Made by a program: the position numbers and the translations under genes. Below, in pieces: positions 17,620 to 27,072 of a stretch of DNA of 64,000 nt (position 1 is the stretch's first letter; each line of letters opens with the position of its first letter). Source of the stretch: Burkholderia plantarii (GTDB lineage Bacteria; Pseudomonadota; Gammaproteobacteria; Burkholderiales; Burkholderiaceae); the NCBI RefSeq assembly GCF_001411805.1, contig NZ_CP007212.1, positions 3,658,001 through 3,722,000 on the forward strand. The letters are read 5' to 3'. A model generated the notes under the pieces. It was not told the origin of the DNA, did not search any database, and worked only from the letters and a program-made list of their open reading frames with translations.

Positions 17620-18627
17620 ATGCTCACGTTTCAGCAAATCATCCTGACGCTCCAGTCCTACTGGGACAAACAGGGTTGCGCCCTGCTCCAGCCGATCGAC
17701 ATGGAAGTCGGCGCCGGCACCTCGCACGTCCACACGTTCCTGCGCGCGATCGGCCCCGAGCCGTGGCGCGCGGCCTACGTGCAGCCCTCGCGCCGCCCGA
17801 AGGACGGCCGCTACGGCGAGAACCCGAACCGCCTGCAGCACTACTACCAGTACCAGGTGGTGATGAAGCCGGCGCCGGAGAACATCCTCGACCTGTATCT
17901 CGGCTCGCTCGAGGCGCTCGGCTTCGACCTGAAGCAGAACGACGTGCGCTTCGTCGAGGACGACTGGGAAAACCCGACGCTGGGCGCCTGGGGCCTCGGC
18001 TGGGAAGTCTGGTTGAACGGCATGGAGGTGACGCAGTTCACCTACTTCCAGCAGGTGGGGGGCCTCGACTGCAAGCCCGTGCTCGGCGAGATCACCTACG
18101 GCATCGAGCGGCTCGCGATGTACCTGCAGAAGGTCGAGAACATCTACGACCTGGTCTGGACGGAGTGGGAGGAACTCGGCCCGAACGGCCTGGAGATGCG
18201 GCGCCTGACCTATCGCGACGTCTATCACCAGAACGAGGTCGAGCAGTCGACCTACAACTTCGAGCACGCCAACGTCGACCTGCTGTTCACGTTCTTCAAC
18301 AGCTACGAATCGGAAGCGAAGCGCATGATCGAGGCGAAGCTCGCGCTGCCCGCCTACGAACTCGTGCTGAAGGCCGGCCACACGTTCAACCTGCTCGACG
18401 CGCGCGGCGCGATCTCGGTGACCGAGCGCGCGGCCTACATCGGCCGGATCCGCGCGCTGTCGCGGCTGGTCGCGCAGAGCTACTACGAATCGCGCGAGGC
18501 GCTCGGCTTCCCGATGATCGGCAACCCGGTACGCGGCGTGCCGGGCCTCACGACCGACGCGCAGGACGCGGCGCAGCCCGGCTGGGTGCCGCCGCTGAAG
18601 GCCGAACGCAAGATCGATCAGGACTGA
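17620..18627 (+). CDS. glyQ: Glycyl-tRNA synthetase alpha subunit
   Basis: GlyQ is the catalytic subunit of the bacterial alpha2beta2 glycyl-tRNA synthetase and forms glycyl-adenylate. The 335-residue protein begins [20 protein letters not shown] and contains the conserved [17 protein letters not shown] and [21 protein letters not shown] segments. The ATG at 17620 matches the family N-terminus, so the long frame upstream, which runs through the repeat array, is not coding. It is followed 16 bases later by glyS. Confidence 0.98.
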   Translation: MLTFQQIILTLQSYWDKQGCALLQPIDMEVGAGTSHVHTFLRAIGPEPWRAAYVQPSRRPKDGRYGENPNRLQHYYQYQVVMKPAPENILDLYLGSLEALGFDLKQNDVRFVEDDWENPTLGAWGLGWEVWLNGMEVTQFTYFQQVGGLDCKPVLGEITYGIERLAMYLQKVENIYDLVWTEWEELGPNGLEMRRLTYRDVYHQNEVEQSTYNFEHANVDLLFTFFNSYESEAKRMIEAKLALPAYELVLKAGHTFNLLDARGAISVTERAAYIGRIRALSRLVAQSYYESREALGFPMIGNPVRGVPGLTTDAQDAAQPGWVPPLKAERKIDQD

Positions 18628-18643
18628 CGAGATTCCCCCCATC

Positions 18644-20743
18644 ATGACGCACATCCAATCCGCTCCGCTGCTGGTCGAACTGCTGACCGAGGAACTGCCG
18701 CCGAAGGCGCTCGCGCGCCTCGGCGACGCGTTCGCCGAGGGCATCGCCCAGCGCCTCGCCGCGCGCGACCTGACCGACGGCGCGCCCGTCTTCGAACGCT
18801 ACGCCACGCCGCGCCGGCTCGCCGTGGTGATCACCAACGTGCGCGCCGTCGCGCCGGACCGCCAGGTCCGCGAGAAGGTGCTGCCGGTGTCGGTCGCGCT
18901 CGACGCGGCCGGCCAGCCCACCGCGCCGCTCGCCAAGAAGCTCGCCGCGCTCGGCCACCCGAACCTGACCGTCGCCGATCTCGAACGCGCGCAGGACGGC
19001 AAGGCCGAGGCGTTCTTCGTCAACTACCCGGCACCGGGCGCGACGCTCGCCGACGGCCTGCAGGCCGCGCTCGACGAGACGCTCGCGAAGCTGCCGATCC
19101 CGAAGGTGATGACCTACCAGCGCCCGGACGGCACCGACGTGCAGTTCGTGCGCCCCGTGAAGCGCCTGACCGTGCTGCACGACACGCGCGTGGTGCCGGT
19201 GTCGGCGTTCGGCATCGATGCCGGCGACACCACGCTCGGCCACCGCTTCCTGTCCGACGGGCTGGTCGCGATCGGCTCGGCGAGCGCCTATGCCGACACG
19301 CTGCGCGAGAAGGGCCGCGTGATCGCGCACTTCGTCGACCGCAAGGAATCGATCCGCACCGCGCTCGCCGAGCGCGCCGGCGGCGACGCCGTGGTGATGC
19401 CCGAGTCGCTGCTCGACGAAGTCAACGCGCTGGTGGAATGGCCGGTGGTCTACGCCTGCAAGTTCGAGGACGAGTTCCTGCAGGTGCCGCAGGAATGCCT
19501 GATCCTGACGATGCAGACCAACCAGAAGTATTTCGCGCTGACCGACGCGGCCGGCAGGCTGCGCTCGCGCTTCCTGATCGTCTCGAACATCGAGACGGCC
19601 ACCCCGGCCGAGATCATCGACGGCAACGAGCGCGTGGTGCGCCCGCGCCTGGCCGACGCGAAGTTCTTCTTCGAGACCGACAAGAAGACCCCGCTCGCCG
19701 ACCGCGTGCCGCGCCTCGCCAACGTCGTCTATCACAACAAGCTCGGCTCGCAGCTCGCGCGCGTCGAGCGGATCGAATCGCTGGCCGCGCAGATCGCGCC
19801 GTCCGTCGGCGCCGACGCCGCGCTCGCGCAGCGCGCCGCGCGGCTCGCGAAGGCCGACCTGCTGACCGACATGGTCGGCGAGTTCCCGGAACTGCAGGGC
19901 ACCATGGGCACTTACTACGCGCGCCACGACGGCGAGGCGGACGAAGTGGCCGTGGCCTGCACCGAGCACTACCAGCCGCGCTTCTCGGGCGACACGCTGC
20001 CGGCCGCGCCGGTCAGCACCGCCGTGGCGCTGGCCGACAAGCTCGAGACGATCGTCGGCATCTGGGGCATCGGCCTCGCGCCGACCGGCGAGAAGGATCC
20101 GTTCGCGCTGCGCCGACACGCGCTCGGCGTGCTGCGCCTGCTGGTCGAGAAGCAGCTGCCGCTCGACGTTCGCGGCCTGCTGCGCGCCACCTACGCGAGC
20201 TTCGCCGGCATCGCCGGGGTGGCCGAATCGACCGACGCGATCTACGCGTTCTTCCTCGACCGGCTGCGCGGCCTGCTGCGCGAACGTGGCTACGCGACGG
20301 GCGAGATCGACGCGGTGCTGGGCCTCGAGCCGACCCGCATCGACGACCTGATCGCGCGCCTCGACGCGGTGCGCGAGTTCACGCGCCTGGCCGAGGCCGA
20401 GGCGCTCGCGGCCGCCAACAAGCGGATCTCGAACATCCTCAAGAAGTCGGAAGGCGGCGTGCCGGGCGCAGTCGACGCGGCGCTGCTGGTCGAAGCGGCC
20501 GAACAGGCGCTCGCCGCCGAGCTCGCGCAGGTCGCCCCGCGCGTGCAGGCGCAGCTGGCCGCGCGCGACTACACGGGCGCGCTGTCGGCGCTCGCCGCGC
20601 TGCGCGCGCCGGTCGACACGTTCTTCAACGACGTGATGGTGAACGCCGAGGATCCGGCGCTGCGCGCCAACCGTCTCGCCCTGCTCGGTGCGCTGCACCA
20701 GCAGATGAACTGCGTGGCGGACATCTCGAAGCTCGCCGCCTGA
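18644..20743 (+). CDS. glyS: Glycyl-tRNA synthetase beta subunit
   Basis: GlyS is the tRNA-binding partner of GlyQ. The 699-residue protein has the family start [15 protein letters not shown], the central HD-like region ([22 protein letters not shown]) and the C-terminal anticodon-binding part ([12 protein letters not shown]). The length is normal (E. coli 689). It is translationally close to glyQ and is followed by gmhB. Confidence 0.98.
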   Translation: MTHIQSAPLLVELLTEELPPKALARLGDAFAEGIAQRLAARDLTDGAPVFERYATPRRLAVVITNVRAVAPDRQVREKVLPVSVALDAAGQPTAPLAKKLAALGHPNLTVADLERAQDGKAEAFFVNYPAPGATLADGLQAALDETLAKLPIPKVMTYQRPDGTDVQFVRPVKRLTVLHDTRVVPVSAFGIDAGDTTLGHRFLSDGLVAIGSASAYADTLREKGRVIAHFVDRKESIRTALAERAGGDAVVMPESLLDEVNALVEWPVVYACKFEDEFLQVPQECLILTMQTNQKYFALTDAAGRLRSRFLIVSNIETATPAEIIDGNERVVRPRLADAKFFFETDKKTPLADRVPRLANVVYHNKLGSQLARVERIESLAAQIAPSVGADAALAQRAARLAKADLLTDMVGEFPELQGTMGTYYARHDGEADEVAVACTEHYQPRFSGDTLPAAPVSTAVALADKLETIVGIWGIGLAPTGEKDPFALRRHALGVLRLLVEKQLPLDVRGLLRATYASFAGIAGVAESTDAIYAFFLDRLRGLLRERGYATGEIDAVLGLEPTRIDDLIARLDAVREFTRLAEAEALAAANKRISNILKKSEGGVPGAVDAALLVEAAEQALAAELAQVAPRVQAQLAARDYTGALSALAALRAPVDTFFNDVMVNAEDPALRANRLALLGALHQQMNCVADISKLAA

Positions 20744-20812
20744 GCGCCCCAACCGCAGTCCAACCCGCCGCCTCGGGCGGCCCACCGCCAGCCAGCGCCA
20801 GGAGAGCACGCC

Positions 20813-21376
20813 ATGCCGACGAGTGCCAACCGCAAGCTCGTCGTCCTCGACCGGGACGGCGTCATCAACGTCGATTCGGATGCGTTCATCAAGACGCCCG
20901 ACGAATGGATCGCGCTGCCCGGCGCCCTCGAGGCGATCGGGCGGCTCAACCACGCGGGCTACCGCGTGGTGGTGGCGACCAACCAGTCGGGCATCGGACG
21001 CGGGCTGTTCGACACGGCCGCGCTCAACGCGATGCACCTGAAGATGCACAAGGCCGCCGCGGCGGTGGGCGCGCGCATCGACGCGGTGTTCTTCTGCCCG
21101 CACACGGCCGGCGACAACTGCGAGTGCCGCAAGCCGAAGCCCGGCATGATGGCGATGATCGCCGAACGCTTCGAGATCGAGCCGGACGAGACGCCGATGG
21201 TCGGCGACTCGCTGCGCGACCTGCAGGCGGGTGCCGCGGTCGGCTTCCGGCCGCACCTGGTGCTGACCGGCAAGGGCCGCAAGACGCTGGCGGCCGGCAA
21301 CCTGCCCGACGGCACGCGCGTCCACGACGACCTGCGCGCTTTCGCGCTGGATTTTCTGTCCCGGGAACACGCCTGA
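20813..21376 (+). CDS. gmhB: D-glycero-beta-D-manno-heptose-1,7-bisphosphate 7-phosphatase
   Basis: GmhB removes the C7 phosphate during ADP-heptose synthesis for the LPS inner core. HAD motif I is VLDRDGVIN (Asp13, Asp15), ATNQSGIGRG is motif II, and the structural zinc loop CPHTAGDNCEC supplies Cys95, His97, Cys103 and Cys105, which marks the GmhB group. MVGDSLRDLQAG is motif IV. It has 187 residues and an AGGAG ribosome site about 11 bases upstream. It shares the run with plsC, also an envelope gene. Confidence 0.95.
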   Translation: MPTSANRKLVVLDRDGVINVDSDAFIKTPDEWIALPGALEAIGRLNHAGYRVVVATNQSGIGRGLFDTAALNAMHLKMHKAAAAVGARIDAVFFCPHTAGDNCECRKPKPGMMAMIAERFEIEPDETPMVGDSLRDLQAGAAVGFRPHLVLTGKGRKTLAAGNLPDGTRVHDDLRAFALDFLSREHA

Positions 21377-21431
21377 GCCGGCGCCCGCCGCCTCTCGCCG
21401 CCGTGTTCCACCGCTTCCGAGCCCCTAGCCG

Positions 21432-22178
21432 ATGCGCCTCCTCCGTTCGCTGCTGCTGCTGATCTTCTTCGTGCTGTACACGGTGCCCTACGCCACCGCG
21501 TGCTTCATCGCGTTCCCGTTCCTGCGTCCCGACGCGCGCTACTGGATGGCGGCCGGCTGGTGCCGCTCCACGCTCGCGGTGGTGCGCTGGCTGAACGGCA
21601 TCCGCTACCGCATCGAGGGCTTCGAGAACCTGCCCGACGGCCCGGCCGTGCTGCTCTCGAAGCACCAGTCGGCGTGGGAGACGCTCGCGTTTCCGGCACT
21701 GATGCCGCGCCCGCTCTGCTACGTGTTCAAGCGCGAGTTGCTCTACGTGCCGTTCTTCGGCTGGACGCTCGGGCTGCTGCACATGGTCAACATCAACCGC
21801 CGGGAAGGCAAGAACGCGTTCGACTCGGTGATCCGCCAGGGCAAGAAGCGCCTCGCCGAGGGCGCCTGGGTGATCATGTTCCCGGAAGGCACGCGCACCC
21901 CCACCGGCAGCCAGGGCAAGTACAAGACGGGCGGCGTGCGCTTCGCGCTGGGCACCGGCGCGCCGGTGGTGCCGATCGCCCATAATGCGGGGCGCGTGTG
22001 GCCGCGCAATTCGTTCATCAAGTATCCGGGTATAGTCACGGTGTCGATCGGCAAGCCGATCGATTCGCGCGGCCTCACCCCGGAGGAGCTGAACACGCGC
22101 GTCGAGCAGTGGATCGAAACGGAAATGCGCCGCATCGATCCCGACGCCTATCGTGACGAACGCGGCGACAGCCGCTGA
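21432..22178 (+). CDS. plsC: 1-acyl-sn-glycerol-3-phosphate acyltransferase
   Basis: PlsC acylates lysophosphatidic acid to phosphatidic acid at the inner membrane. An N-terminal span (LLRSLLLLIFFVLYTVPYATACFIAF) anchors it. The acyltransferase motif is KHQSAWE, an HX4E form (His78, Glu83) of the usual HX4D, and FPEGTRTPTG (150-159) binds the substrate phosphate. HX4E variants are common in betaproteobacterial members, so I expect it to be active. It has 248 residues and is encoded after gmhB. Confidence 0.94.
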   Translation: MRLLRSLLLLIFFVLYTVPYATACFIAFPFLRPDARYWMAAGWCRSTLAVVRWLNGIRYRIEGFENLPDGPAVLLSKHQSAWETLAFPALMPRPLCYVFKRELLYVPFFGWTLGLLHMVNINRREGKNAFDSVIRQGKKRLAEGAWVIMFPEGTRTPTGSQGKYKTGGVRFALGTGAPVVPIAHNAGRVWPRNSFIKYPGIVTVSIGKPIDSRGLTPEELNTRVEQWIETEMRRIDPDAYRDERGDSR

Positions 22179-22292
22179 CGCGACGAACGCCGCCGCGCCG
22201 GCGGCGCCGCGGGCGATGCCCGGCCGGAGCCTGCCGCACGATTCTGATTCAAGGTTTCATTCATATTGCGCACCGCCAAACGAAGCGAACTG

Positions 22293-23138
22293 ATGCCCAA
22301 GCGTCCCAGGCCACGGCCCGCCGTCGTCGCACTCGATCACCACCAGCTCGATCTGCCGCTGTTCGACGGCCCGCTGCCGCCTGCGCCGTCCGCCTCGCCG
22401 TCGCCCGAGCGCGACCGTTCGCTGCGCTCGCTGACGCTCGACGGCCGTGTCCTCGAATACCGGCTCAAGCGCTCGGCGCGCCGCACCATCGGCTTCGCGA
22501 TCGACGGCAGCGGGCTCACGATCACCGCGCCGCGCTGGGTCACGCTCGCCGACATCGAGGCCGCGATCGCCGAAAAGCGCCGCTGGATCTTCGTGAAGCT
22601 GGCCGAATGGCAGACCCGCATCGAGCAGCGCGCGCTGCCGCAGATCGACTGGAAGGACGGCGCGCGCATCCCGTTCCTCGGCAAGCCGGTCGAGATCGCG
22701 CTCGCGTCGGCCGACGGCTCGCTCGCCTACGAGGCCGAGCGCTCGGTGCTGGCACTCGGCCTGCCCGCGCATGCCGAGCCGCAGCAGATCAAGGACCGCG
22801 TGCAGGGCTGGCTGCAGGGCGAGGCCCGACGCATCTTCGGCGAGCGGCTCGCGGTGTACGCGCAGAAGCTCGGCGTCAGCTACAGCGCCTATGCGCTGTC
22901 GTCGGCCTCGACGCGCTGGGGCAGTTGCTCCAGCGACGGCAAGATCCGCCTGAACTGGCGGCTCGTGCATTTCCCGGTCTCGATCATCGACTACGTGGTC
23001 GCGCACGAACTCTCGCACCTGCGCGAGATGAACCACAGCCCGGCGTTCTGGCAGACGGTCGAATCGATCTTCCCGGAATTCCGCGAGGCGCGGCACACGC
23101 TCAAGCACCATCCGCCCGAACTGCTGCCGGCGCTCTAA
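22293..23138 (+). CDS. YgjP-like zinc metalloprotein (DUF45)
   Basis: The C-terminal domain has the metallopeptidase-like motif HELSH (238-242) with a third ligand at His248 (NHSPAFW), and the family signature RWGSCSSDGKIRLNWRL precedes it. E. coli YgjP of this family hydrolyses UTP, so phosphatase or peptidase activity cannot be told apart here. Residues 1-50 are proline-rich and low in complexity. I choose the ATG at 22293 (MPKRPRPRPAVV); a TTG at 22266 could add nine residues. A bidirectional terminator follows. Confidence 0.88.
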   Translation: MPKRPRPRPAVVALDHHQLDLPLFDGPLPPAPSASPSPERDRSLRSLTLDGRVLEYRLKRSARRTIGFAIDGSGLTITAPRWVTLADIEAAIAEKRRWIFVKLAEWQTRIEQRALPQIDWKDGARIPFLGKPVEIALASADGSLAYEAERSVLALGLPAHAEPQQIKDRVQGWLQGEARRIFGERLAVYAQKLGVSYSAYALSSASTRWGSCSSDGKIRLNWRLVHFPVSIIDYVVAHELSHLREMNHSPAFWQTVESIFPEFREARHTLKHHPPELLPAL

Positions 23139-23163
23139 GCGCGGCGGGCGGCCCGCCCCAATG

Positions 23164-23195
23164 AAAACGGCGCCCCACGCGAGGCGCCGTTTTTT
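23164..23195. terminator. Bidirectional terminator between the YgjP-like gene and gloA
   Basis: A perfect 11-bp stem, AAAACGGCGCC with GGCGCCGTTTT, closes an 8-base loop and is flanked by A and T runs on both sides. It serves the plus-strand block ending at 23138 and the minus-strand gene ending at 23208. Confidence 0.92.
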
Positions 23196-23207
23196 CATGC
23201 ATCCGGC

Positions 23208-23597
23208 TCAGTGCGACTTGCGCTGGATGAATTCGATCTTGTAGCCGTCGGGATCCTCGACGAACGCGATCACGGTCGTGCCGTGCTTCATCGGGCCGGC
23301 CTCGCGCGTGACCTTGCCGCCTTGCGCCTTGATCCGGTCGCAGGCCGCGTAGGCATCGTCGACCTCGATCGCGAGATGGCCGAAGCCGGTGCCGAGCTCG
23401 TACGAGGAGGTATCCCAGTTGTGGGTCAGCTCGATCACGGTGCCGGTCGATTCCGCTTCGTAACCGACGAACGCGAGCGTGAATTTGCCTTCCGGATAGT
23501 CGTTGCGGCGCAGCAGCTTCATGCCGAGCAGCTCGGTGTAGAACTGGATCGAGCGGTCGAGGTCGCCGACGCGCAGCATCGTGTGCAGCATTCGCAT
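23208..23597 (-). CDS. gloA: Lactoylglutathione lyase (glyoxalase I)
   Basis: GloA converts the hemithioacetal of methylglyoxal and glutathione to S-lactoylglutathione. All four metal ligands are visible at the E. coli positions: His5, Glu56 (VIELTHNW), His74 (GFGHLAIEV) and Glu122 (YKIEFIQ). With the start at 23597 ([11 protein letters not shown]) the protein has 129 residues; GGAG lies 10 bases upstream. It is the last gene of the minus-strand run and stands alone, 173 bases past rsmA. Confidence 0.95.
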   Translation of the reverse strand: MRMLHTMLRVGDLDRSIQFYTELLGMKLLRRNDYPEGKFTLAFVGYEAESTGTVIELTHNWDTSSYELGTGFGHLAIEVDDAYAACDRIKAQGGKVTREAGPMKHGTTVIAFVEDPDGYKIEFIQRKSH

Positions 23598-23770
23598 GGT
23601 TGGGTACTCCGTGGGGAACAATCTGGGGAACGGCCGAATTTACCAGACGCGGCCGATTTTCGCCGGGTGGAAAGCGAACACGGCGGCGCGCGAAGGCCGG
23701 CGCGCGGCGCACGCGGCGCACGCGGCGGCATGCCGGCCGCCGGAACCGCGCCGCCCGGATCGGAGCCGGA

Positions 23771-24604
23771 TCAACTGCCGGCGGCAGGCCGCGTCGCGGC
23801 GACCGTGCGCGCCAGCGTCACGTACTCGGCCACGCCGACATCCTCGGCGCGGCGCGCCAGATCGAAGCCGAGCGCCTCGAAGTCCACCGTGTCACGATAC
23901 GCGCCGAGCGTGTTGCGCAGCATCTTGCGGCGCTGCGAGAACGCCGCCGCGACCACCTCGCCGAGCACGCCGACGTCCACCTCGAGCAGCTCGTGCGGCG
24001 CGTAGGGAATCATCCGCACGATCGCCGAATCGACCTTCGGCGGCGGCTGGAACGACTCGGGCGGCACGTCGATCAGCTTGTCCATCACGTAGCGGTACTG
24101 CAGCATCACCGACAGCCGGCTGAACGCCTTGCTGCCCGGCTCGGCCACCATCCGCTCGACCACCTCGTTCTGCAGCATGAAGTGCTGGTCCACCACCCGC
24201 TCGGCGAACGTCATCAGGTGGAACAGCAGCGGGCTCGAGATGTTGTAGGGCAGGTTGCCGATGATGCGCAGCGACGGCTTCTCGCCCGGCAGCGCGAGCG
24301 CGCTGAAATCGAATGCGAGCGCGTCGCCGGCATGCAGCTCCAGCAGGTCGCCGAAGCGCTGCTTGAGGCGGCCGATCAGGTCGCGGTCGAGCTCGACCGC
24401 GTGCAGCGGCGCCTCGGGCGTGGCGAGCCGCTCGATCACGGGGCCGGTCAGCGCGCCGAGGCCCGGGCCGATCTCGACCATGCGCTCGCCGCGCTCGGGG
24501 CGAATCGTCGAGACGATCGAATCGATCACGCCGGTGTCGACGAGAAAGTTCTGCCCGAAGCGCTTGCGCGCGAAGTGTCCCTGGTGCTGTCTGCTGTTCG
24601 ACAT
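23771..24604 (-). CDS. rsmA: 16S rRNA dimethyladenosine transferase (KsgA)
   Basis: RsmA dimethylates A1518 and A1519 of 16S rRNA in a late step of 30S assembly. The N-terminal [10 protein letters not shown] segment, the SAM motif [10 protein letters not shown] (45-54) and the catalytic NLPYN (117-121) are all present. The 277-residue protein is normal. It belongs to the conserved lptD-surA-pdxA-rsmA operon and begins 36 bases after pdxA. Confidence 0.97.
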   Translation of the reverse strand: MSNSRQHQGHFARKRFGQNFLVDTGVIDSIVSTIRPERGERMVEIGPGLGALTGPVIERLATPEAPLHAVELDRDLIGRLKQRFGDLLELHAGDALAFDFSALALPGEKPSLRIIGNLPYNISSPLLFHLMTFAERVVDQHFMLQNEVVERMVAEPGSKAFSRLSVMLQYRYVMDKLIDVPPESFQPPPKVDSAIVRMIPYAPHELLEVDVGVLGEVVAAAFSQRRKMLRNTLGAYRDTVDFEALGFDLARRAEDVGVAEYVTLARTVAATRPAAGS

Positions 24605-24640
24605 CGAAAGAATGAAACGAAAGTGGAGCGGGCCGGCGCG

Positions 24641-25633
24641 TCAGGCGCCGCGGCGGTGGCGCGCCATCGCGACCGCGGTATCGAGCGCGGCGATCAGGCT
24701 GCCCGGATCGGCACGGCCGGTGCCGGCCAGGTCGAGCGCGGTGCCGTGATCGACCGAGGTGCGCACGATCGGCAGGCCGAGCGTGACGTTGATGCCCTCG
24801 CCGAACGTCGCGAACTTGAGCACCGGCAGGCCCTGGTCATGGAACATCGCGAGCACGCAGTCGGCGTGTTCGAGGTAGCGCGGCTGGAACAGCGTGTCGG
24901 CCGGATACGGCCCGCGCGCGTCGATGCCGCGCGCCTTGGCCGCGGCCAGCGCCGGCGCGATCACGTCGATCTCCTCGCGGCCGAGATAGCCGTTCTCGCC
25001 CGCGTGCGGGTTCAGGCCGGTGACGAGGATGTGTGGCGCGGCAAGGCCGAAATGGCGGCGCAGGTCGGCGTCGATGATGACGAGCGTCTCGACCAGCGAG
25101 TCGATCGTCAGCGCGGCCGACACGTCCTTGAGCGGCAGGTGCGTGGTGGCCAGCGCGACGCGCAGCGGCCGCTCGCCGGTGCCGGCCAGCATCATCACGA
25201 CGCGCGACGTGCCGGTGCGTTCGGCCAGGTATTCGGTGTGGCCGGTGAACGGCACGCCGGCATCGTTGATCGTGCTCTTCTGCAGCGGCGCCGTGACGAT
25301 CGCGTCGTAACGGCCCGCCACCGCGCCGTCGATCGCCGCGTCGAGCAGGCCCAGCACGTAGCGGCCGTTGGCCGCGTCGAGCTGCCCGGCCCGCGCCGGC
25401 ACGGCGAGCGGGCGATGCGCCAGCTCCACGCGGTTACCGACGCCGAGCGCGGCCGGATCGATGCCGACCGCCTGCGCGCGCTCGGCGAACAGCGCCGCGT
25501 CGCAAAGCACCTCGAAGCGCGCGTCGGGCCAGCGCACCGGCGCCTCGGCAAGCGCGCGCGCGCTCAGCTCGGGGCCGACCCCGGCCGGCTCGCCGGTGGT
25601 GATCGCGATGCGCAGCGTCGGGGCGGTGGGCAT
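24641..25633 (-). CDS. pdxA: 4-hydroxythreonine-4-phosphate dehydrogenase
   Basis: PdxA oxidises 4-phosphohydroxy-L-threonine in pyridoxal phosphate synthesis. [13 protein letters not shown] (11-23) is the N-terminal signature. Metal-binding histidines are visible at His132 ([13 protein letters not shown]), in [10 protein letters not shown], and in [12 protein letters not shown]. The length of 330 residues is normal. It is encoded only 11 bases after surA, as in other proteobacteria. Confidence 0.97.
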   Translation of the reverse strand: MPTAPTLRIAITTGEPAGVGPELSARALAEAPVRWPDARFEVLCDAALFAERAQAVGIDPAALGVGNRVELAHRPLAVPARAGQLDAANGRYVLGLLDAAIDGAVAGRYDAIVTAPLQKSTINDAGVPFTGHTEYLAERTGTSRVVMMLAGTGERPLRVALATTHLPLKDVSAALTIDSLVETLVIIDADLRRHFGLAAPHILVTGLNPHAGENGYLGREEIDVIAPALAAAKARGIDARGPYPADTLFQPRYLEHADCVLAMFHDQGLPVLKFATFGEGINVTLGLPIVRTSVDHGTALDLAGTGRADPGSLIAALDTAVAMARHRRGA

Positions 25634-25644
25634 GGCGGGCTCGC

Positions 25645-27000
25645 TCAGAGTTGCGGCTGGCCGATCTTGATCTGCACGTAGGACGAATCGCGCAGTTCGC
25701 GCAGCCAGTCGGCATAGGCCTGCTCGGCCTTGCGCTGGCCGATCGCCTGGCGCGCGATGTCCATCTGCTGCTGGACCGAGCCTTCGGCGTCGCGGCGGCC
25801 GAGCACCTGGATCAGGTGATAACCGTACTCGGTGCGCACCGGGTTGCTGATCTGGCCGTCCTGCAGCGTGTTCATGGCGCGCTCGAATTCCGGCACCGTC
25901 TCGCCCGGGCTGATCCAGCCCAGATCGCCGCCCTGCGAGGCCGAACCGTCCTGCGAATAAGTGCGCGCGAAGCTCGCGAAATCGCCGCCCGCCTCCACCT
26001 GGTTGCGGATGTCGATCAGCTGCTGGCGCGCCTGCGCCTCGGACTTGCCTTCGCCGACGCGCAGCAGGATGTGGCGCACGTGGGTCTGGACGATCTTCGG
26101 CGACGCGGCCGAGGTGCCCTGCGCGGTGCGGCGATCGACCAGGCGCACGATCTCGAAGCCGTCCGGCACGCGGATCAGCGTCGGGTTGACCTGGCCCGGG
26201 CGCAGCTGCGCGACGGCCTGCACCACGTCGGCCGGCAGCGAGCCCGGCGACTTGAAGCCGAGATCGCCGCCCGACTTCGCGTCCTTCGCCTCGGAATTGT
26301 TCTTCGCGAGCCGCTCGAAATCGGCGCCCGGCGCGAGCGCCTGCTTGAGCAGGCCGTCGGCCTTCTTCTGGGCGGCGTCGATCTGCGTCTCCGGTGCGTT
26401 CTGCGCGGCGGCCACGAAGATGTGCTCGAGCCGCAGGTCCTGCTGCGAACCGGCGTTCGGGCCGCGCTGGCTCGCGATGTAGCTCGCCACCTCGGCGTCG
26501 GACACGGTGATCTTGCTGTCCACTTCCTTCTCGCGCAGGCGCGAGAGCATCAGCTCGGTACGCGCGTCGCTGACGAAGATGCTCCAGGGCACCCCTTCGG
26601 CCTCGAGCCGCGCGCGGTACTGGTCGAGCTGCATGTTGTTGGCGGCCGCCAGACGCTGCAGCGTGGTCTGCACCATCGCGTCATCCACCACGATGCCGTC
26701 GTCCTTCGCCTTCTGCACCTGGATGCGCTCCAGCACCATCTGGTTCAGCACCTGCAGGCGCAGCTCGTCGGCGGGCGGCACCGGCGCCTTCTGCTGCTGC
26801 AGCCGGCGCGCGATCAGGCCGACCCGCTGGTCGAGCTCGCGGCCGGTGATCACGTCGTTGTTGACGACGGCGACGACCTCGTCGGCCAGCGCCGCGCCGT
26901 TCGAACCGAGCGCTTGGGCGACCGCCGGCGTGACGGACAGCAGCGACATGGCGGCGACGAGGCCGGACACGATTGCTGCGAAGCGAAGGGTTTTCTTCAT
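25645..27000 (-). CDS. surA: Periplasmic chaperone and peptidyl-prolyl isomerase SurA
   Basis: SurA escorts outer-membrane proteins, including LptD, through the periplasm. A signal peptide ([19 protein letters not shown], cleavage after AVAQA) is followed by the chaperone N-domain ([19 protein letters not shown]) and two parvulin domains (starting near [11 protein letters not shown] and [10 protein letters not shown]). The ATG at 27000 gives 451 residues; an in-frame GTG two codons earlier lies 5 bases after GGAG and is an alternative. Confidence 0.96.
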   Translation of the reverse strand: MKKTLRFAAIVSGLVAAMSLLSVTPAVAQALGSNGAALADEVVAVVNNDVITGRELDQRVGLIARRLQQQKAPVPPADELRLQVLNQMVLERIQVQKAKDDGIVVDDAMVQTTLQRLAAANNMQLDQYRARLEAEGVPWSIFVSDARTELMLSRLREKEVDSKITVSDAEVASYIASQRGPNAGSQQDLRLEHIFVAAAQNAPETQIDAAQKKADGLLKQALAPGADFERLAKNNSEAKDAKSGGDLGFKSPGSLPADVVQAVAQLRPGQVNPTLIRVPDGFEIVRLVDRRTAQGTSAASPKIVQTHVRHILLRVGEGKSEAQARQQLIDIRNQVEAGGDFASFARTYSQDGSASQGGDLGWISPGETVPEFERAMNTLQDGQISNPVRTEYGYHLIQVLGRRDAEGSVQQQMDIARQAIGQRKAEQAYADWLRELRDSSYVQIKIGQPQL

Positions 27001-27072
27001 TGCCACGGAGACTCCATTGAAAGCAGGCTGGCCGGCACCGTGTCAGGCGCGGCGATGGTGCGCGAAGGTTGG

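Noticed and set aside
17117..17647. Open frames reading through the heptamer repeat as repeated peptide (LPLAACR or RQAASGK)
   Set aside because: A 7-base unit without stops stays open in all frames. The repeats are not adjoining any supported domain except by run-on into glyQ or the TPR gene, whose true starts lie further in.
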